Source of the DNA: Planctomycetota bacterium
Lineage (GTDB): Bacteria; Planctomycetota; E44-bin39
Length of the DNA: 64,000 bases
Assembly: GCA_004376375.1 (NCBI GenBank)
Contig: SOJX01000076.1
Span: forward strand, 56,156 to 120,155
Direction of reading: 5' to 3'
Below the pieces are notes generated by a model. That model saw nothing but the letters and a program-made list of their open reading frames with translations, did no database searches and was not told the DNA's origin. A program made the translations under genes and the position numbers. Each line of letters begins with the position of its first letter. Within the stretch, counting starts at the first letter, position 1. Shown in pieces: positions 50,081-60,100 of this stretch.

Positions 50081-50374
50081 ATGAGAACCGCGTTCTCAAT
50101 AGCACTCAGGGATGACGGCCGACTCCAGATAGGAGTGTCTGGCAAGCTTACCGGCCATGCTGCAAGGGAAGGGCTGGCGCTTCTACAGATGGTTGTGGCG
50201 GAAGGGAAACGGGAGATCACGCTTGATATGAGAAAAACCACTTCTCTCGATTCTCTGGGCATGGGGATTTTCGACTGGATTCGCAACCAGAACGGTAGCC
50301 TGAAATGCGACGTGCTTCCTCCCGTCATGGGAGTAAGCGACGAAGAACTTGCATGCATTGCGCTGGATAGATAA
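50081..50374 (+). CDS. STAS-domain protein (module copy 2)
   Basis: This 97-residue STAS protein is clearly related to the one at 26924, including GKLTGHAAREGLALLQ, the TSLDSLGMGIFDWI segment with the candidate phosphorylated Ser, and the C-terminal PPVMGVSDEELA. AGGAGG precedes the ATG. It is the last gene of the module and is followed by a strong terminator at 50453. A cytoplasmic regulatory domain co-transcribed with two lipoproteins suggests a signalling link, but no kinase or phosphatase partner is adjacent. Confidence 0.88.
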   Translation: MRTAFSIALRDDGRLQIGVSGKLTGHAAREGLALLQMVVAEGKREITLDMRKTTSLDSLGMGIFDWIRNQNGSLKCDVLPPVMGVSDEELACIALDR

Positions 50375-50452
50375 GTCTCCATCTGAATATGGAGGGTTCG
50401 AGCACCTTCGCCCGCTCAACTGCGAAAACAAGCTCGATATGTCGAAGAGCAC

Positions 50453-50488
50453 AAAGGAACCACTATTGAGTGGTTCCTTTTATTTTTA
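50453..50488 (+). terminator. Rho-independent terminator after module copy 2
   Basis: The stem AAAGGAACCACT (50453-50464) pairs perfectly with AGTGGTTCCTTT (50469-50480) around a four-base loop. The T-rich tail TTTATTTTT follows. Confidence 0.9.
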
Positions 50489-50696
50489 ATCAAATTCCCT
50501 TCGAGCATGCCGCAGCTGCAACGAAATGCATCGAGTGATATGCAAAACCGCCATGTGATCGCCAGGTAAGTGCTTTCACTATTGCATTAAGTACTTGAAA
50601 ACGAAGCGCCAGATGGAATAATTGGCCTGCGGGAGATAGCATTCACGTCAGAACTATCCGCGGTGGTTCTGCTTCAGTTTGTACGGAAAATCTCGG

Positions 50697-51908
50697 ATGA
50701 GCCAGATAACAAAATTCTACCTTGCCGAATTCCTGAAAACTCAAAGATATTTCATCCCCATTATGATACTGCTCCTCCAGGCCCACGATCTATCATATAC
50801 CGAGATATTTGTTCTTTATGCAATTCAGTCTGCGGTGGTATTCTTACTCGAAATACCAAGTGGAGTCATCGCAGACCAATTCGGCAAGAAAGCTTCCATT
50901 GTCTTTTCCCGGTTCTGCCTGATTCCTGCCTATCTTACATTTGCATTCGCCGATACGTTCTGGTTGTTCCTCGTGGCTATGATACTTATGGGAATAAATA
51001 AAGCCTTCAAGTCCGGAACCCACAAGGCCTTCATTTACGATTATTCAGAGCAATGCAGCGATGATATATCTTTCAGCGAGGTTATTGGAAAAGGCAAGTT
51101 CTGGGCGCGGATCGGGGAGGCCCTTGCATGTGCCGCGGGAGGGGTGATTGCAGCAAGATACGGATTCAATGTGGTTTTCTTCTTTGCACTTGCCCCTGCG
51201 GTTCTTAATTTCATAAACGCGCTGACTTACGAGAAAATTGAAGAAAAGCACAAGATATCGAAGTTCAAGTTGAAGTCTCACTTCGGGCATATCCGCGATT
51301 CTCTCCGGGAGATCAGAGGCAAAAAGGTAGTTTACAGGATAATCATAAATGCGGCTGTTTTCGCATTCTGCCTGGAAGCTGCGGAAAAATTTTTCCAGCC
51401 ATACATGGTGCAGGCGAAGATTCCTATTGCGTGGTTCGGCTTCATCTATATGGCGATACTTCTTGTCTCGGCTTTCGGGTCAAGGTACGCTTATCTGTTT
51501 GAGAAAAAATTCGCCCGAAACAGTATTGCGAACGTTATGGGGTGGATTGCCGTCATCCCGGTTGTGATTATCGGGCTCAAATTCTCTTCGACTGCAGGCA
51601 TCTTCATGTTCATGAGTATCATATTCCTGAGAAACGTAAGAAGGCCGTCCGTGATTACAGAACTCAACTGCCACATCCCGTCCGGCAAAAGGGCGACCAT
51701 ATTATCCATCGATGCCCTGTCCAGGGCGTTACTCGCGCTCGCATTCCTGCCCGTCATAGGATATGTTTCGGACGTGTATTCAATGTACATTGCCATGCTG
51801 GCCCTGGGGGGAGTCCTGGTAATAAATCAGGTACTCTTTTCTATTCCGGCTTGCCCGGATGACGGAGAAACTTCTTCCCTTCAGGTTCCAGGTTCCACTG
51901 AAGATTAA
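50697..51908 (+). CDS. MFS-type transporter
   Basis: Read from ATG 50697, the 403-residue protein has about twelve hydrophobic segments and the MFS motif between helices 2 and 3 (GVIADQFGKKAS). It is of the size and layout of a drug/metabolite exporter. The substrate is unknown. A TTG six codons earlier (50679) is a possible but weaker start. The last residues (LQVPGSTED) are low complexity and derive from a CAGGTTC repeat, as in other genes here. It stands alone between a terminator and the CoA ligase gene. Confidence 0.85.
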   Translation: MSQITKFYLAEFLKTQRYFIPIMILLLQAHDLSYTEIFVLYAIQSAVVFLLEIPSGVIADQFGKKASIVFSRFCLIPAYLTFAFADTFWLFLVAMILMGINKAFKSGTHKAFIYDYSEQCSDDISFSEVIGKGKFWARIGEALACAAGGVIAARYGFNVVFFFALAPAVLNFINALTYEKIEEKHKISKFKLKSHFGHIRDSLREIRGKKVVYRIIINAAVFAFCLEAAEKFFQPYMVQAKIPIAWFGFIYMAILLVSAFGSRYAYLFEKKFARNSIANVMGWIAVIPVVIIGLKFSSTAGIFMFMSIIFLRNVRRPSVITELNCHIPSGKRATILSIDALSRALLALAFLPVIGYVSDVYSMYIAMLALGGVLVINQVLFSIPACPDDGETSSLQVPGSTED

Positions 51909-52046
51909 CCCATTTCCCTTGCACGCGAAAAATGTCGCCGCCATATCGGCCCGGGAGGGAAATTGTATTTGTATTTTTTTATTGCATCAGATACAATCCC
52001 GGGCGAATCACGCCAGGCGCAAAAAACGACCCAAAGGAGGCGGGTT

Positions 52047-54023
52047 TTGGGAAAACTGCTCTGGAAACCTTCTAACGGCCTAATCAGACAGGCGAATATG
52101 ACCCGTTTTATCGACTTTGTTAACGACAGACAAAATCTTCAGATCACCTCTTATTCAGAATTGCTTGAATGGTCGGTTGAAAATATTCCGGATTTCTGGG
52201 AAGCCTTCTGGGATTTCGGAGAGATCATTGCTTCCAGGAAACATGAGCAGGTTGTTGAAGATTTAAGCGTGTTTCCAGGCACGAAATGGTTTCCGGGGGC
52301 GCGACTGAACTTTGCTGAAAACCTTTTGAGATTCAAGGACGATCAGCTTGCGTTCATATTTAAAGGTGAAACCAGAATATCAAAGAGCATGACCTATGCT
52401 GAATTGAATGAAACGGTTGCACGTCTGGCAAAAGCTCTTCGCGAAACAGGCGTCCAGCCTGGCGATTGCGTCAGCGCATACATGCCCAATCTCCCCGAGA
52501 CTATTATCGCCATGCTTGCCGCTACCAGCATAGGCGCCGTCTGGGCTTCTTGCGGCGCCGAGCTGGGCCCCACCGCAGTGCTGGATCGCCTCGGGCAGAT
52601 ACAGCCGAAAGTCCTCTTCACTGTCGACGGCTATTTCTACAAGGACAAAAAATTCGAAATACTGAACAACACCGCGCAGGTCGCAAGCGGAATCCCTTCG
52701 CTCAACAAAGTTGTCGTTGTGCCCTACACCGGGGAGACGCCCGATCTCAGCATTATCCCCGGCTCCGTTCATTATGACGAGTTTCTGTCGGCTGAGAAAA
52801 ATCCGGAGCTCCTCTTCGAGCAGCTGCCTTTCGGTCATCCCGTCTATATAATGTTCTCGAGCGGAACAACCGGAAAGCCCAAGTGCATGGTCCAGAGCGC
52901 AGGCGGCATCCTTATAAACCACCTCAAAGAACTGTTACTCCACACTGATATGAAGCGGGAAGACCGGATCTGCTATATTTCTTCTCCAAGCTGGATGATG
53001 TGGAACTGGATGGTCAGCTCGCTTGCGGTGGGCGCGACAATCGTACTATATGACGGCAACCCGCTGTACCCGGACTGGGGATGCATGTGGAAACTGATTC
53101 AGGACGAGAAGGTTACGATTTTCGGATGCAGCGCCAGCTACATTCTTTATCTCAGCAGCGTCGGCGCGCAGCCCGGCAAAGAATATGACCTGTCTTCTCT
53201 CAGAGAGATTTCGCAGACGGCCTCGGTCCTGCCGGCCGAGGGATTCGAATGGCTGTACAGGGAAGTCAAGGAAGACTTTCATTTCAATTCCATATCGGGC
53301 GGCACCGATATCAACGGCTGCTTTGCGGCGGGGAGCCCCACCCTCCCGGTTTATGCAGGAGAGCTTCAGGCCGTGGCGCTGGGGATGAAGGTGAAGGCCT
53401 ACGATGACGACGCCAAGGCGGTCGTCGATCAGAAGGGCGAGCTCGTCTGCGAGGCCCCTTCACCGTCGATGCCGCTGTACTTCTGGAACGATTCCGAAAA
53501 CGAAAAATACAACGACGCATACTTCAACCGCTTCAAGTCAATCGGCAAAAACGTCTGGCACCACGGCGATTACATCATAATCCACAGCGACACCGGCGGC
53601 GTCACGTTTTTCGGCCGTTCCGACGCCGTCCTGAAACCTTCCGGCGTGCGCCTCGGTACAGCCGAGATTTACGAAGTAGTGGAAACTCTTCCGGAAGTGG
53701 AAGATTCGCTTGCGATCGGCTACACAACAGACGGTGACCAGCAGATTATTCTCTTTGTCAAACTCGCTCAAGGGTACGAGTTATCGGATGAGTTGAAGGG
53801 GAAGATTAAGAATTCGTTGCGCAAACAGGCATCCCCGAGGCATGTTCCGGCCATGATTTTCGAGGCGCCGGATATCCCTTACACGTTCAGCTCGAAAAAA
53901 GTTGAAGTTGCCGTAACCAACATCCTTCACGGCAGAGCGGTAAAAAACAGAGACGCATTAAGAAACCCGGAATCGCTCGATTTCTTTGAGGGAATCCTTC
54001 CTGAAATCCAGAACACTAAATAA
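52047..54023 (+). CDS. Acetoacetate-CoA ligase (acetoacetyl-CoA synthetase)
   Basis: This 658-residue ANL-superfamily enzyme carries the AMP-binding motif FSSGTTGKPK. Full-length similarity to acetoacetyl-CoA synthetase includes the N-terminal MTRFIDFVN, the segment WFPGARLNFAENLL and the C-terminal GRSDAVLKPSGVRLGTAEIY. It activates acetoacetate with ATP and CoA in ketone-body or polyhydroxybutyrate metabolism. TTG 52047 is chosen because AAAGGAGG lies seven bases upstream; an in-frame ATG at 51963 has no ribosome binding site. A papain-like lipoprotein gene follows after 17 bases. Confidence 0.93.
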   Translation: MGKLLWKPSNGLIRQANMTRFIDFVNDRQNLQITSYSELLEWSVENIPDFWEAFWDFGEIIASRKHEQVVEDLSVFPGTKWFPGARLNFAENLLRFKDDQLAFIFKGETRISKSMTYAELNETVARLAKALRETGVQPGDCVSAYMPNLPETIIAMLAATSIGAVWASCGAELGPTAVLDRLGQIQPKVLFTVDGYFYKDKKFEILNNTAQVASGIPSLNKVVVVPYTGETPDLSIIPGSVHYDEFLSAEKNPELLFEQLPFGHPVYIMFSSGTTGKPKCMVQSAGGILINHLKELLLHTDMKREDRICYISSPSWMMWNWMVSSLAVGATIVLYDGNPLYPDWGCMWKLIQDEKVTIFGCSASYILYLSSVGAQPGKEYDLSSLREISQTASVLPAEGFEWLYREVKEDFHFNSISGGTDINGCFAAGSPTLPVYAGELQAVALGMKVKAYDDDAKAVVDQKGELVCEAPSPSMPLYFWNDSENEKYNDAYFNRFKSIGKNVWHHGDYIIIHSDTGGVTFFGRSDAVLKPSGVRLGTAEIYEVVETLPEVEDSLAIGYTTDGDQQIILFVKLAQGYELSDELKGKIKNSLRKQASPRHVPAMIFEAPDIPYTFSSKKVEVAVTNILHGRAVKNRDALRNPESLDFFEGILPEIQNTK

Positions 54024-54040
54024 GACAAGGCGGGCTTGAG

Positions 54041-55582
54041 ATGAATTACCTGACGGTCTTGCTGCTTTTCGCTATTGCTGCACTTTCCGGCTGCACCTGC
54101 TCCGGCGGGGCAATGGTAAAGATTCCGAAGGAAGAGCTGGACAAGGTCCGCAGCAGCGTGCTCACCGCCCGCAAGGGACTCGTGGATACAATCGCATACA
54201 TGAACAAACGGACCGACCTGTTTCCCGCAAAAGATCAGGAGCGCGAAACTCCATTGACCCGCCAGCAGCGCCTGGAGATCTGGGGCATCTGGCAGCAGTT
54301 CCTCGACTACATTCTGTCTCTGGATGCAAGCATGTCCAGTCTTAACCCGGCGTACAAGAAAAGCGAAGGCAAGCGGAGAAAAGATCTCTTCCGTATCGGA
54401 TTCGCCGCCTTCCTCGCCCAGTATCGATATGCCATGGATTTCATCTTTATCACCGAACGCGACGACGACTTTCACGTGATCCTTAACGAACCCGTCACGG
54501 AACTGGGCATGAAGGAGGGAACCTACAAGCAATTGAAGTTCCGGTTCCTGAATGTCATCCGCGGCGCCCGGTTCGCCAGGCTCGCTGCCGTGTACTCCTT
54601 CTTCGGCAAAGGCAAAGATGAAGATCTGAAAAAGGCCATTGCCGACGATAAGGGCGCCATCTGGAAAGCAGGCAGACTCGAGGGGCCTATAAAAACCCTG
54701 CAGAACGGAGGGCAGATTGCCAAGGATGCCAGCTTCGCGGCATGGTTCCCGGTGCAGAAAGGTGTTGGCACCTGGATGGGAGATACCAAGGTCTGGCGTT
54801 TGAAAAAATCACTTATCACAAAAGAACAGATTTCCGAAATCAAGAAAAAGCTCGAGCCCGGCGACATCATACTGGTTCGCCATGAGTGGTATCTGTCCAA
54901 CATCGGCCTTCCCGGCTTCTGGCCGCACGCCGCGCTGTACGTCGGTACTCCCGAGCAGCGGGAGAAATACTTCGACGAGCAAGCGGTGAACGAATGGTTG
55001 AGCAGGCAGGGGACGGCATCGGGCAGCATCGAGGATTATCTCAAGAAAAGCTATCCTAAGGCTTACGGGATTAGCAGCGGCAAAGATAAAGCCGGGCATG
55101 AACACCGGATCATCGAAGCCCTGAGCGAAGGCGTTTCATTCACGTCTCTGGAACATTGTCTCGATGCCGACTGCATGGTCATCCTCCGCCCGAATCTGCC
55201 GAAAGTATCCAAGGCCCATGCCATCGTTCAGGCCTTTCACTTCAGCGGCCGACCCTACGATTTCAACTTCGACTTTCTCACTGACTCCACGATGGTCTGC
55301 ACGGAGCTGGTCTATAAATCTTATACCGGAACCGATGAAATCAAAGGTCTGAAGATCCCGCTGGTCGAGATCCTTGGCCGGAAAACCTTGCCGGCAAACG
55401 AAATCGTCAAGCTCTTCGACAAAGAGTACGGCACGGATAAGCAACAGTTCGAATTCATCTACTTCCTCGACGGGAACGAAGACAGCGGCAAGGCTTTCGA
55501 ACGGGATGTGAAGACCCTCCGGGAATCCTTCAAACGCTCCAAGTGGCATATCTGGTTCCAGGACGATCGGAAAGAGAAATAG
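54041..55582 (+). CDS. YiiX/C92-like permuted papain-fold lipoprotein
   Basis: This 513-residue protein has a signal peptide with lipobox LSGC and a long helical N-terminal domain. A YiiX-type NlpC/P60-like domain follows, with LEPGDIILVRHEWY and WPHAALYVG providing the His, and TMVCTELVYKSY providing the catalytic-type Cys. Proteins of this permuted-papain group are thought to cleave amide or ester bonds in lipids or peptides. Location is periplasmic or outer-membrane. It follows the CoA ligase gene closely and may be co-transcribed. Substrate is unknown. Confidence 0.82.
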   Translation: MNYLTVLLLFAIAALSGCTCSGGAMVKIPKEELDKVRSSVLTARKGLVDTIAYMNKRTDLFPAKDQERETPLTRQQRLEIWGIWQQFLDYILSLDASMSSLNPAYKKSEGKRRKDLFRIGFAAFLAQYRYAMDFIFITERDDDFHVILNEPVTELGMKEGTYKQLKFRFLNVIRGARFARLAAVYSFFGKGKDEDLKKAIADDKGAIWKAGRLEGPIKTLQNGGQIAKDASFAAWFPVQKGVGTWMGDTKVWRLKKSLITKEQISEIKKKLEPGDIILVRHEWYLSNIGLPGFWPHAALYVGTPEQREKYFDEQAVNEWLSRQGTASGSIEDYLKKSYPKAYGISSGKDKAGHEHRIIEALSEGVSFTSLEHCLDADCMVILRPNLPKVSKAHAIVQAFHFSGRPYDFNFDFLTDSTMVCTELVYKSYTGTDEIKGLKIPLVEILGRKTLPANEIVKLFDKEYGTDKQQFEFIYFLDGNEDSGKAFERDVKTLRESFKRSKWHIWFQDDRKEK

Positions 55583-55643
55583 CGCGTCCGATAATGCAAA
55601 TCCAAAACTCGATTGACGCAATATTGAGCGTTAATATCCTCAA

Positions 55644-57086
55644 TCAAATATGGATTCCAATATCTTCCTTGGGCGGCGAAGGCGCATCCTTGACGACGCG
55701 CATTTTCCGCCAGCGACCGGAGCGATATCGCAGGAAAAATGTCAGCCCCACGCCGAGTATAAGCACGATAACGGAGACCCACGCCGTTCGCGGTTCCGCT
55801 TTGACCACGTAAATCATAATCCACGCTGCAACCGCCAGCACCCAGTGCCCGCTCACCGAAATCACCATGGTCCAGAATGTGTCGCCCGCGCCGCGAAGCG
55901 CGCCGCCGAAGACGATTGTCATCGCATCGGCGAAGACGTAGATGCTTATCAGGCGGACCATGAACACGGCAAGCGCCGTGATCTCCGCGTTTGTTGCCCC
56001 GTGCCCGCTCGAGCCGAAAACTGCAACCAGCGACCCGGGAAAGAAGATGAAAGCGGTAAACGTCACCGACGTGTACATGGCGGCGACCTTCAGCCCCGAC
56101 ATCGTGACCCTATGGGCCGTGTCCGGATTCCCTGCGCCCATGTACCGACCGACGAGGCTCGTAACGCCGATTCCGATCCCGATCATCGGTATGAACGACA
56201 CCATGTCCCAGCTGAATGAGATCGCGACCGCGTCGGCGACGACTTTCGGATCAGCGATGGCTTTGTCGTAGGAACCGAAAAACAGGACGAGCAGCGTGAA
56301 CGCGAGCAGGTTCAGGAAAAACTCCGCCCCCGACGGCGAGCCGTAACGCAGCAGCTTCTTCATGATGCCGTGGTCGTACCGGAGCCCGCTCATGACGTTA
56401 TAGTTCGTCCGGATGAATCGCCCGAAGTAACGCCACACGAGGACCGCCAGGCCCGCGCCGCTCCCGATCAGCGTTCCGATCGCGGCGCCGCGCACACCCA
56501 TCGCCGGGAACCCGAGCTTGCCGAAAATGAGAACGTAATTCGCGAAAATGTTTACACACATCGCTAACAGGGCCGCGAACATCACGATGCGCGTCTTCCC
56601 GATACCGCTGAAAAAACTGCTCAGAGCGTTTCGCATCAGGCCGAGAATCGCCCCGTACATGAGGATATCGAAGTACGCCCGCTGCACCCCCAGTTGTTCC
56701 GCAGGCGTTCTGGTTACCGTAAACATCCAGTGCCCCACGGGGATGCACATCAGGATAATCGGATAGGCGAGTATGGTGATGATGAACGCCTGCGAGGCGA
56801 CAACCGAGCAGCGGTCCTTCTGCTTCGCGCCGAGGTGCTGTGCCACCAGCGCGTTCGCGTATCCCACGATCCCCATAAAGAACGTCGTGAACATGAACGC
56901 GGAGAGCCCGCCCCCCCATGAAGCGCCCATGGTGCCCGGCCCAAGCTTGGAGAGGAACAGCCGGTCGACGAACATCATAATGGTTTCGCATGCATTCGAG
57001 ACGACCATGGGCAGCGCGATGGCCAGAAGCTCCAGGACGCCCCCGGCTTTATACACGGTCTTGGTCTCGATGGTGTCTGTACTCAT
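55644..57086 (-). CDS. MATE-family multidrug/Na+ efflux transporter
   Basis: This 480-residue protein has about twelve hydrophobic segments and MATE-family patterns such as LALPMVVSNACETIMMFVDRLFLS at the start and a second copy of the repeat in the C-terminal half (SFSWDMVSFIPMIGIGIGV). It should export cationic compounds in exchange for Na+ or H+. It is convergent with the papain-like gene, with 61 bases between stops. Upstream lies the 3' end of the FN3 protein gene on the same strand, 87 bases away. Confidence 0.92.
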   Translation of the reverse strand: MSTDTIETKTVYKAGGVLELLAIALPMVVSNACETIMMFVDRLFLSKLGPGTMGASWGGGLSAFMFTTFFMGIVGYANALVAQHLGAKQKDRCSVVASQAFIITILAYPIILMCIPVGHWMFTVTRTPAEQLGVQRAYFDILMYGAILGLMRNALSSFFSGIGKTRIVMFAALLAMCVNIFANYVLIFGKLGFPAMGVRGAAIGTLIGSGAGLAVLVWRYFGRFIRTNYNVMSGLRYDHGIMKKLLRYGSPSGAEFFLNLLAFTLLVLFFGSYDKAIADPKVVADAVAISFSWDMVSFIPMIGIGIGVTSLVGRYMGAGNPDTAHRVTMSGLKVAAMYTSVTFTAFIFFPGSLVAVFGSSGHGATNAEITALAVFMVRLISIYVFADAMTIVFGGALRGAGDTFWTMVISVSGHWVLAVAAWIMIYVVKAEPRTAWVSVIVLILGVGLTFFLRYRSGRWRKMRVVKDAPSPPKEDIGIHI

Positions 57087-57173
57087 GATTTTAATTAAGC
57101 CGCGAGATAAACCGCGTTCGCCGCCGACTTTTAAAGGATATATGCGGTGCTTTCAGTCAGGATGGTGCGAAGA

Positions 57174-60100
57174 TTAACATTCACGAACCAATACTTCTCT
57201 GCGACTTCGGAACAGTATCAAGATAAACATCATCAGCACGAACGGCAGGAAGTATCCAAACTTGTCTGGAGGTTCGCTGTTTTCGGCGATGCTCAGGCCG
57301 CATCCGCCTTTCTTTTTCTTCGGTATGAAACTGAACGCCGGTTTGGTGTAGACCACAAATGTACCGACGTCGCGCTCATCAACGTTACCAACGTTATCCG
57401 TCACCCGGGTTGAAACCGTATAACTCATCCCCCGGGCGAATGGTACGCCCGACGTGTCATACTGCCACGAGGACAGGCCGTTGGCCAGAAAATAGGTCTG
57501 GCCCGGCTCGAACTTGCCGCTGACAGGCACATAGAACAGGTCGTTGGCGTCGCGAATGGCCAACTCGACGGACTGAAGCCCTGCGGGCGAGTCCTCGGAG
57601 ATACCCGCTATAAGTTCAAGGGAGGACAGGGTGCCGCCGAGCGTCGTTCTGACCGAAGTCACCGGCGGCGTCTCATCGTCATGGAAATCGCGGAAATTGT
57701 ACGCGACCGACAGGGCCGCGCTGCGTACAATGACGTACAGGCGCTCGGTGGTGTCGTCCAGGAATAAAGCCGCGGGCACCGTCGATACGATCGAATTGTC
57801 AGCAACTATGAACCCGCTTCCGACATCAACGCCGGATGCTATCGATCCGTTGCCGCCCACGCGGAGGAAGTAATCGCAGTCCATATCGACCCGCCACTGA
57901 ACCACAGCATCCACGGACGGGCCGATAACCGTCGCCGGGCCCGGGCCTGGCGACTCGATGGTTATTGTCGGCAGGGCAACGTCAATTGTAAAGCTGACAT
58001 TGCCCGAAACCGGTCCAAAATTGCCGACCGTATCGATGGACCTCACGTAAGTCGTATAGGTGCTGCCGTCGTTATTAGTCACCCCGGATGAGTTGAAACT
58101 CCAGTTATCAGTTCCGGGAACCGCAAAGTATACGGGTGAGACGGAAGTAAAGTCAACGGTCGCGTTGTCGTAGTACAGGTCGTCCGTCACGCTGTACAGA
58201 ACAAGCTCGGTCAGTCCGACGTTTCCGCCGCCGGAGTCTGACACGGTTCCGCTGATAGCGTCCACCTGCGCGAGGAACTGGCCATCCGCGGGGAAGGAAA
58301 CGACCGCTGTCGGTCCGATGTGGTCGTCGTAAACCGTGCAGGACGCGAACCCGAAGTTCGCAGCATTGCCTGATTCGTAGCAGGTAACAAAAATATCGAG
58401 CGCAACGTTATCCGGATCCAGATCGGCACGTAAAAGTACAACGTTCTGCGACACACCGGCAGTGACGGCGCCCGCGGCAATCGATACTCCGCTGCCAAGG
58501 CTGCCGTCTCCGCCCCGTTGAACCTGAAAATCCGTGTCCTGGTCGCAAACGAAGCTTAAAGGCGGTGCCGCCGTGTTGCCGTAGATAAGGACGGGAGCAG
58601 AAAGAATCGTCACAATCGGGGCCTGCGGCGGTAGAGTCTGAAAAGAATTTTCAACGGACCATCCGGAAGGCATTACCTCCAGATTGAGCGATCGGACGCG
58701 ATAGTTGTAGATTGTGCCGGCAGCAAGGCTAAAATCGTCATAAGATAGATTGGTGGTGTTCGCGATAGATGCCCACGGGGCGCCGTCCGAACGGGCTAAT
58801 TCGTAGACGGTCCATCCCGGATTGCCGTTGCCGCTCCAGCTCACGGTTACGGATGAACTTGTAATACTGGAAAACTGCGGAGCGCCGGGCACGGCGCCGA
58901 GCGTGACGCATGACTTCGCGCCGGTGAAGCTCGTCGCGACGCCCTCGGCGTTGCGCAGTTGAACGCGATAGGAGTAAGTCGTGTTGGTAGCAAGGCCGTC
59001 GTCGATATAATTATACGTGCTATTCTGCCAGCCGGAGTTGTCGCCGCCGCTGCCGCCGGCGACGAATTCGAAGAAGCTGCCGGTCTGATCCACACTGCCG
59101 TTAGGCGGTGTGGCGTAGGACATAACCACTCGCGAGGCGTCGTCGGACGTGACGCTGAAGTCGGCGAGGATCGGATCTGCAAGATGGGTGAAACGCATGA
59201 ACGGCGTCGTGTTGTATCCCGTTGCCACGCCGTCGCCATTACGGTACTGCGCCTGCCACGCATAAGAGGTATTCGGACTGAGGCCGCCGGCCGTAAACAC
59301 AAAATCGCCGGTTTCGATGTCAGTGACCCAGGTCGAATCCGGTGCCGCCGCGGCAGCTTCATGGAACTGCGCGGCCGTGGAATCGGCAGACGGGTTCGGG
59401 CACGTAGTGACGCGCACTTTCATTGCAGAGTCAGTAACATCGGAGATCGAGACCTCCGGGTCGGTCGGGGGGTTGCACAACGTATATGCCGAGACAATGT
59501 TCGAATTGCTGGAGTAAATCGGGCCGGGATTCTGGAAAGCCCGGGCAAGCCGCGTGTACTGCGTATTCTCCGACAGGCCCGTTTCCACGGTATAGGTGGC
59601 ATCCTGGGCAAGCGTTATCACGACGTCGCCGCCGGCTTCGAGCAACTCGAAGCCGTTTTCGCTGACGGAGTTGTCCGTCCACGTCCACGTTATGGAACTG
59701 CTCGTGCAATCATATGAACTGAAGCTGGTCGGCGCAGGTAATGCGGCGCCCGGTTCAGTGCTCCAGACGGTTACCGAGCAGCAGTCAGACCAGATTCCGG
59801 CCCAGTTCTGCGCACGAGCCAGAAACCAGTAAGATGTGTCGGAGCCAAGGCCCGAGACATCCCAGGAGTAACCTGACGTTTTCGCGCCGGCCGAACTGAA
59901 AGCTACCGTCGGTCCGTTTGCATCGCCCAGGGCATAGAGCAACTCGATCGTCGTATCTACGGGGTTGGCGGCCAATCCGACCTGTGCCGTGATGCTTGAA
60001 TCGTTCTGGGCCGTAAACGTAACAGCCGTGTTGTCCATGGTCGGCACGTCCGCAAGCGTGCATGCCTCGGCCGTATTCGAGGCATATGTATATTCCTTGC

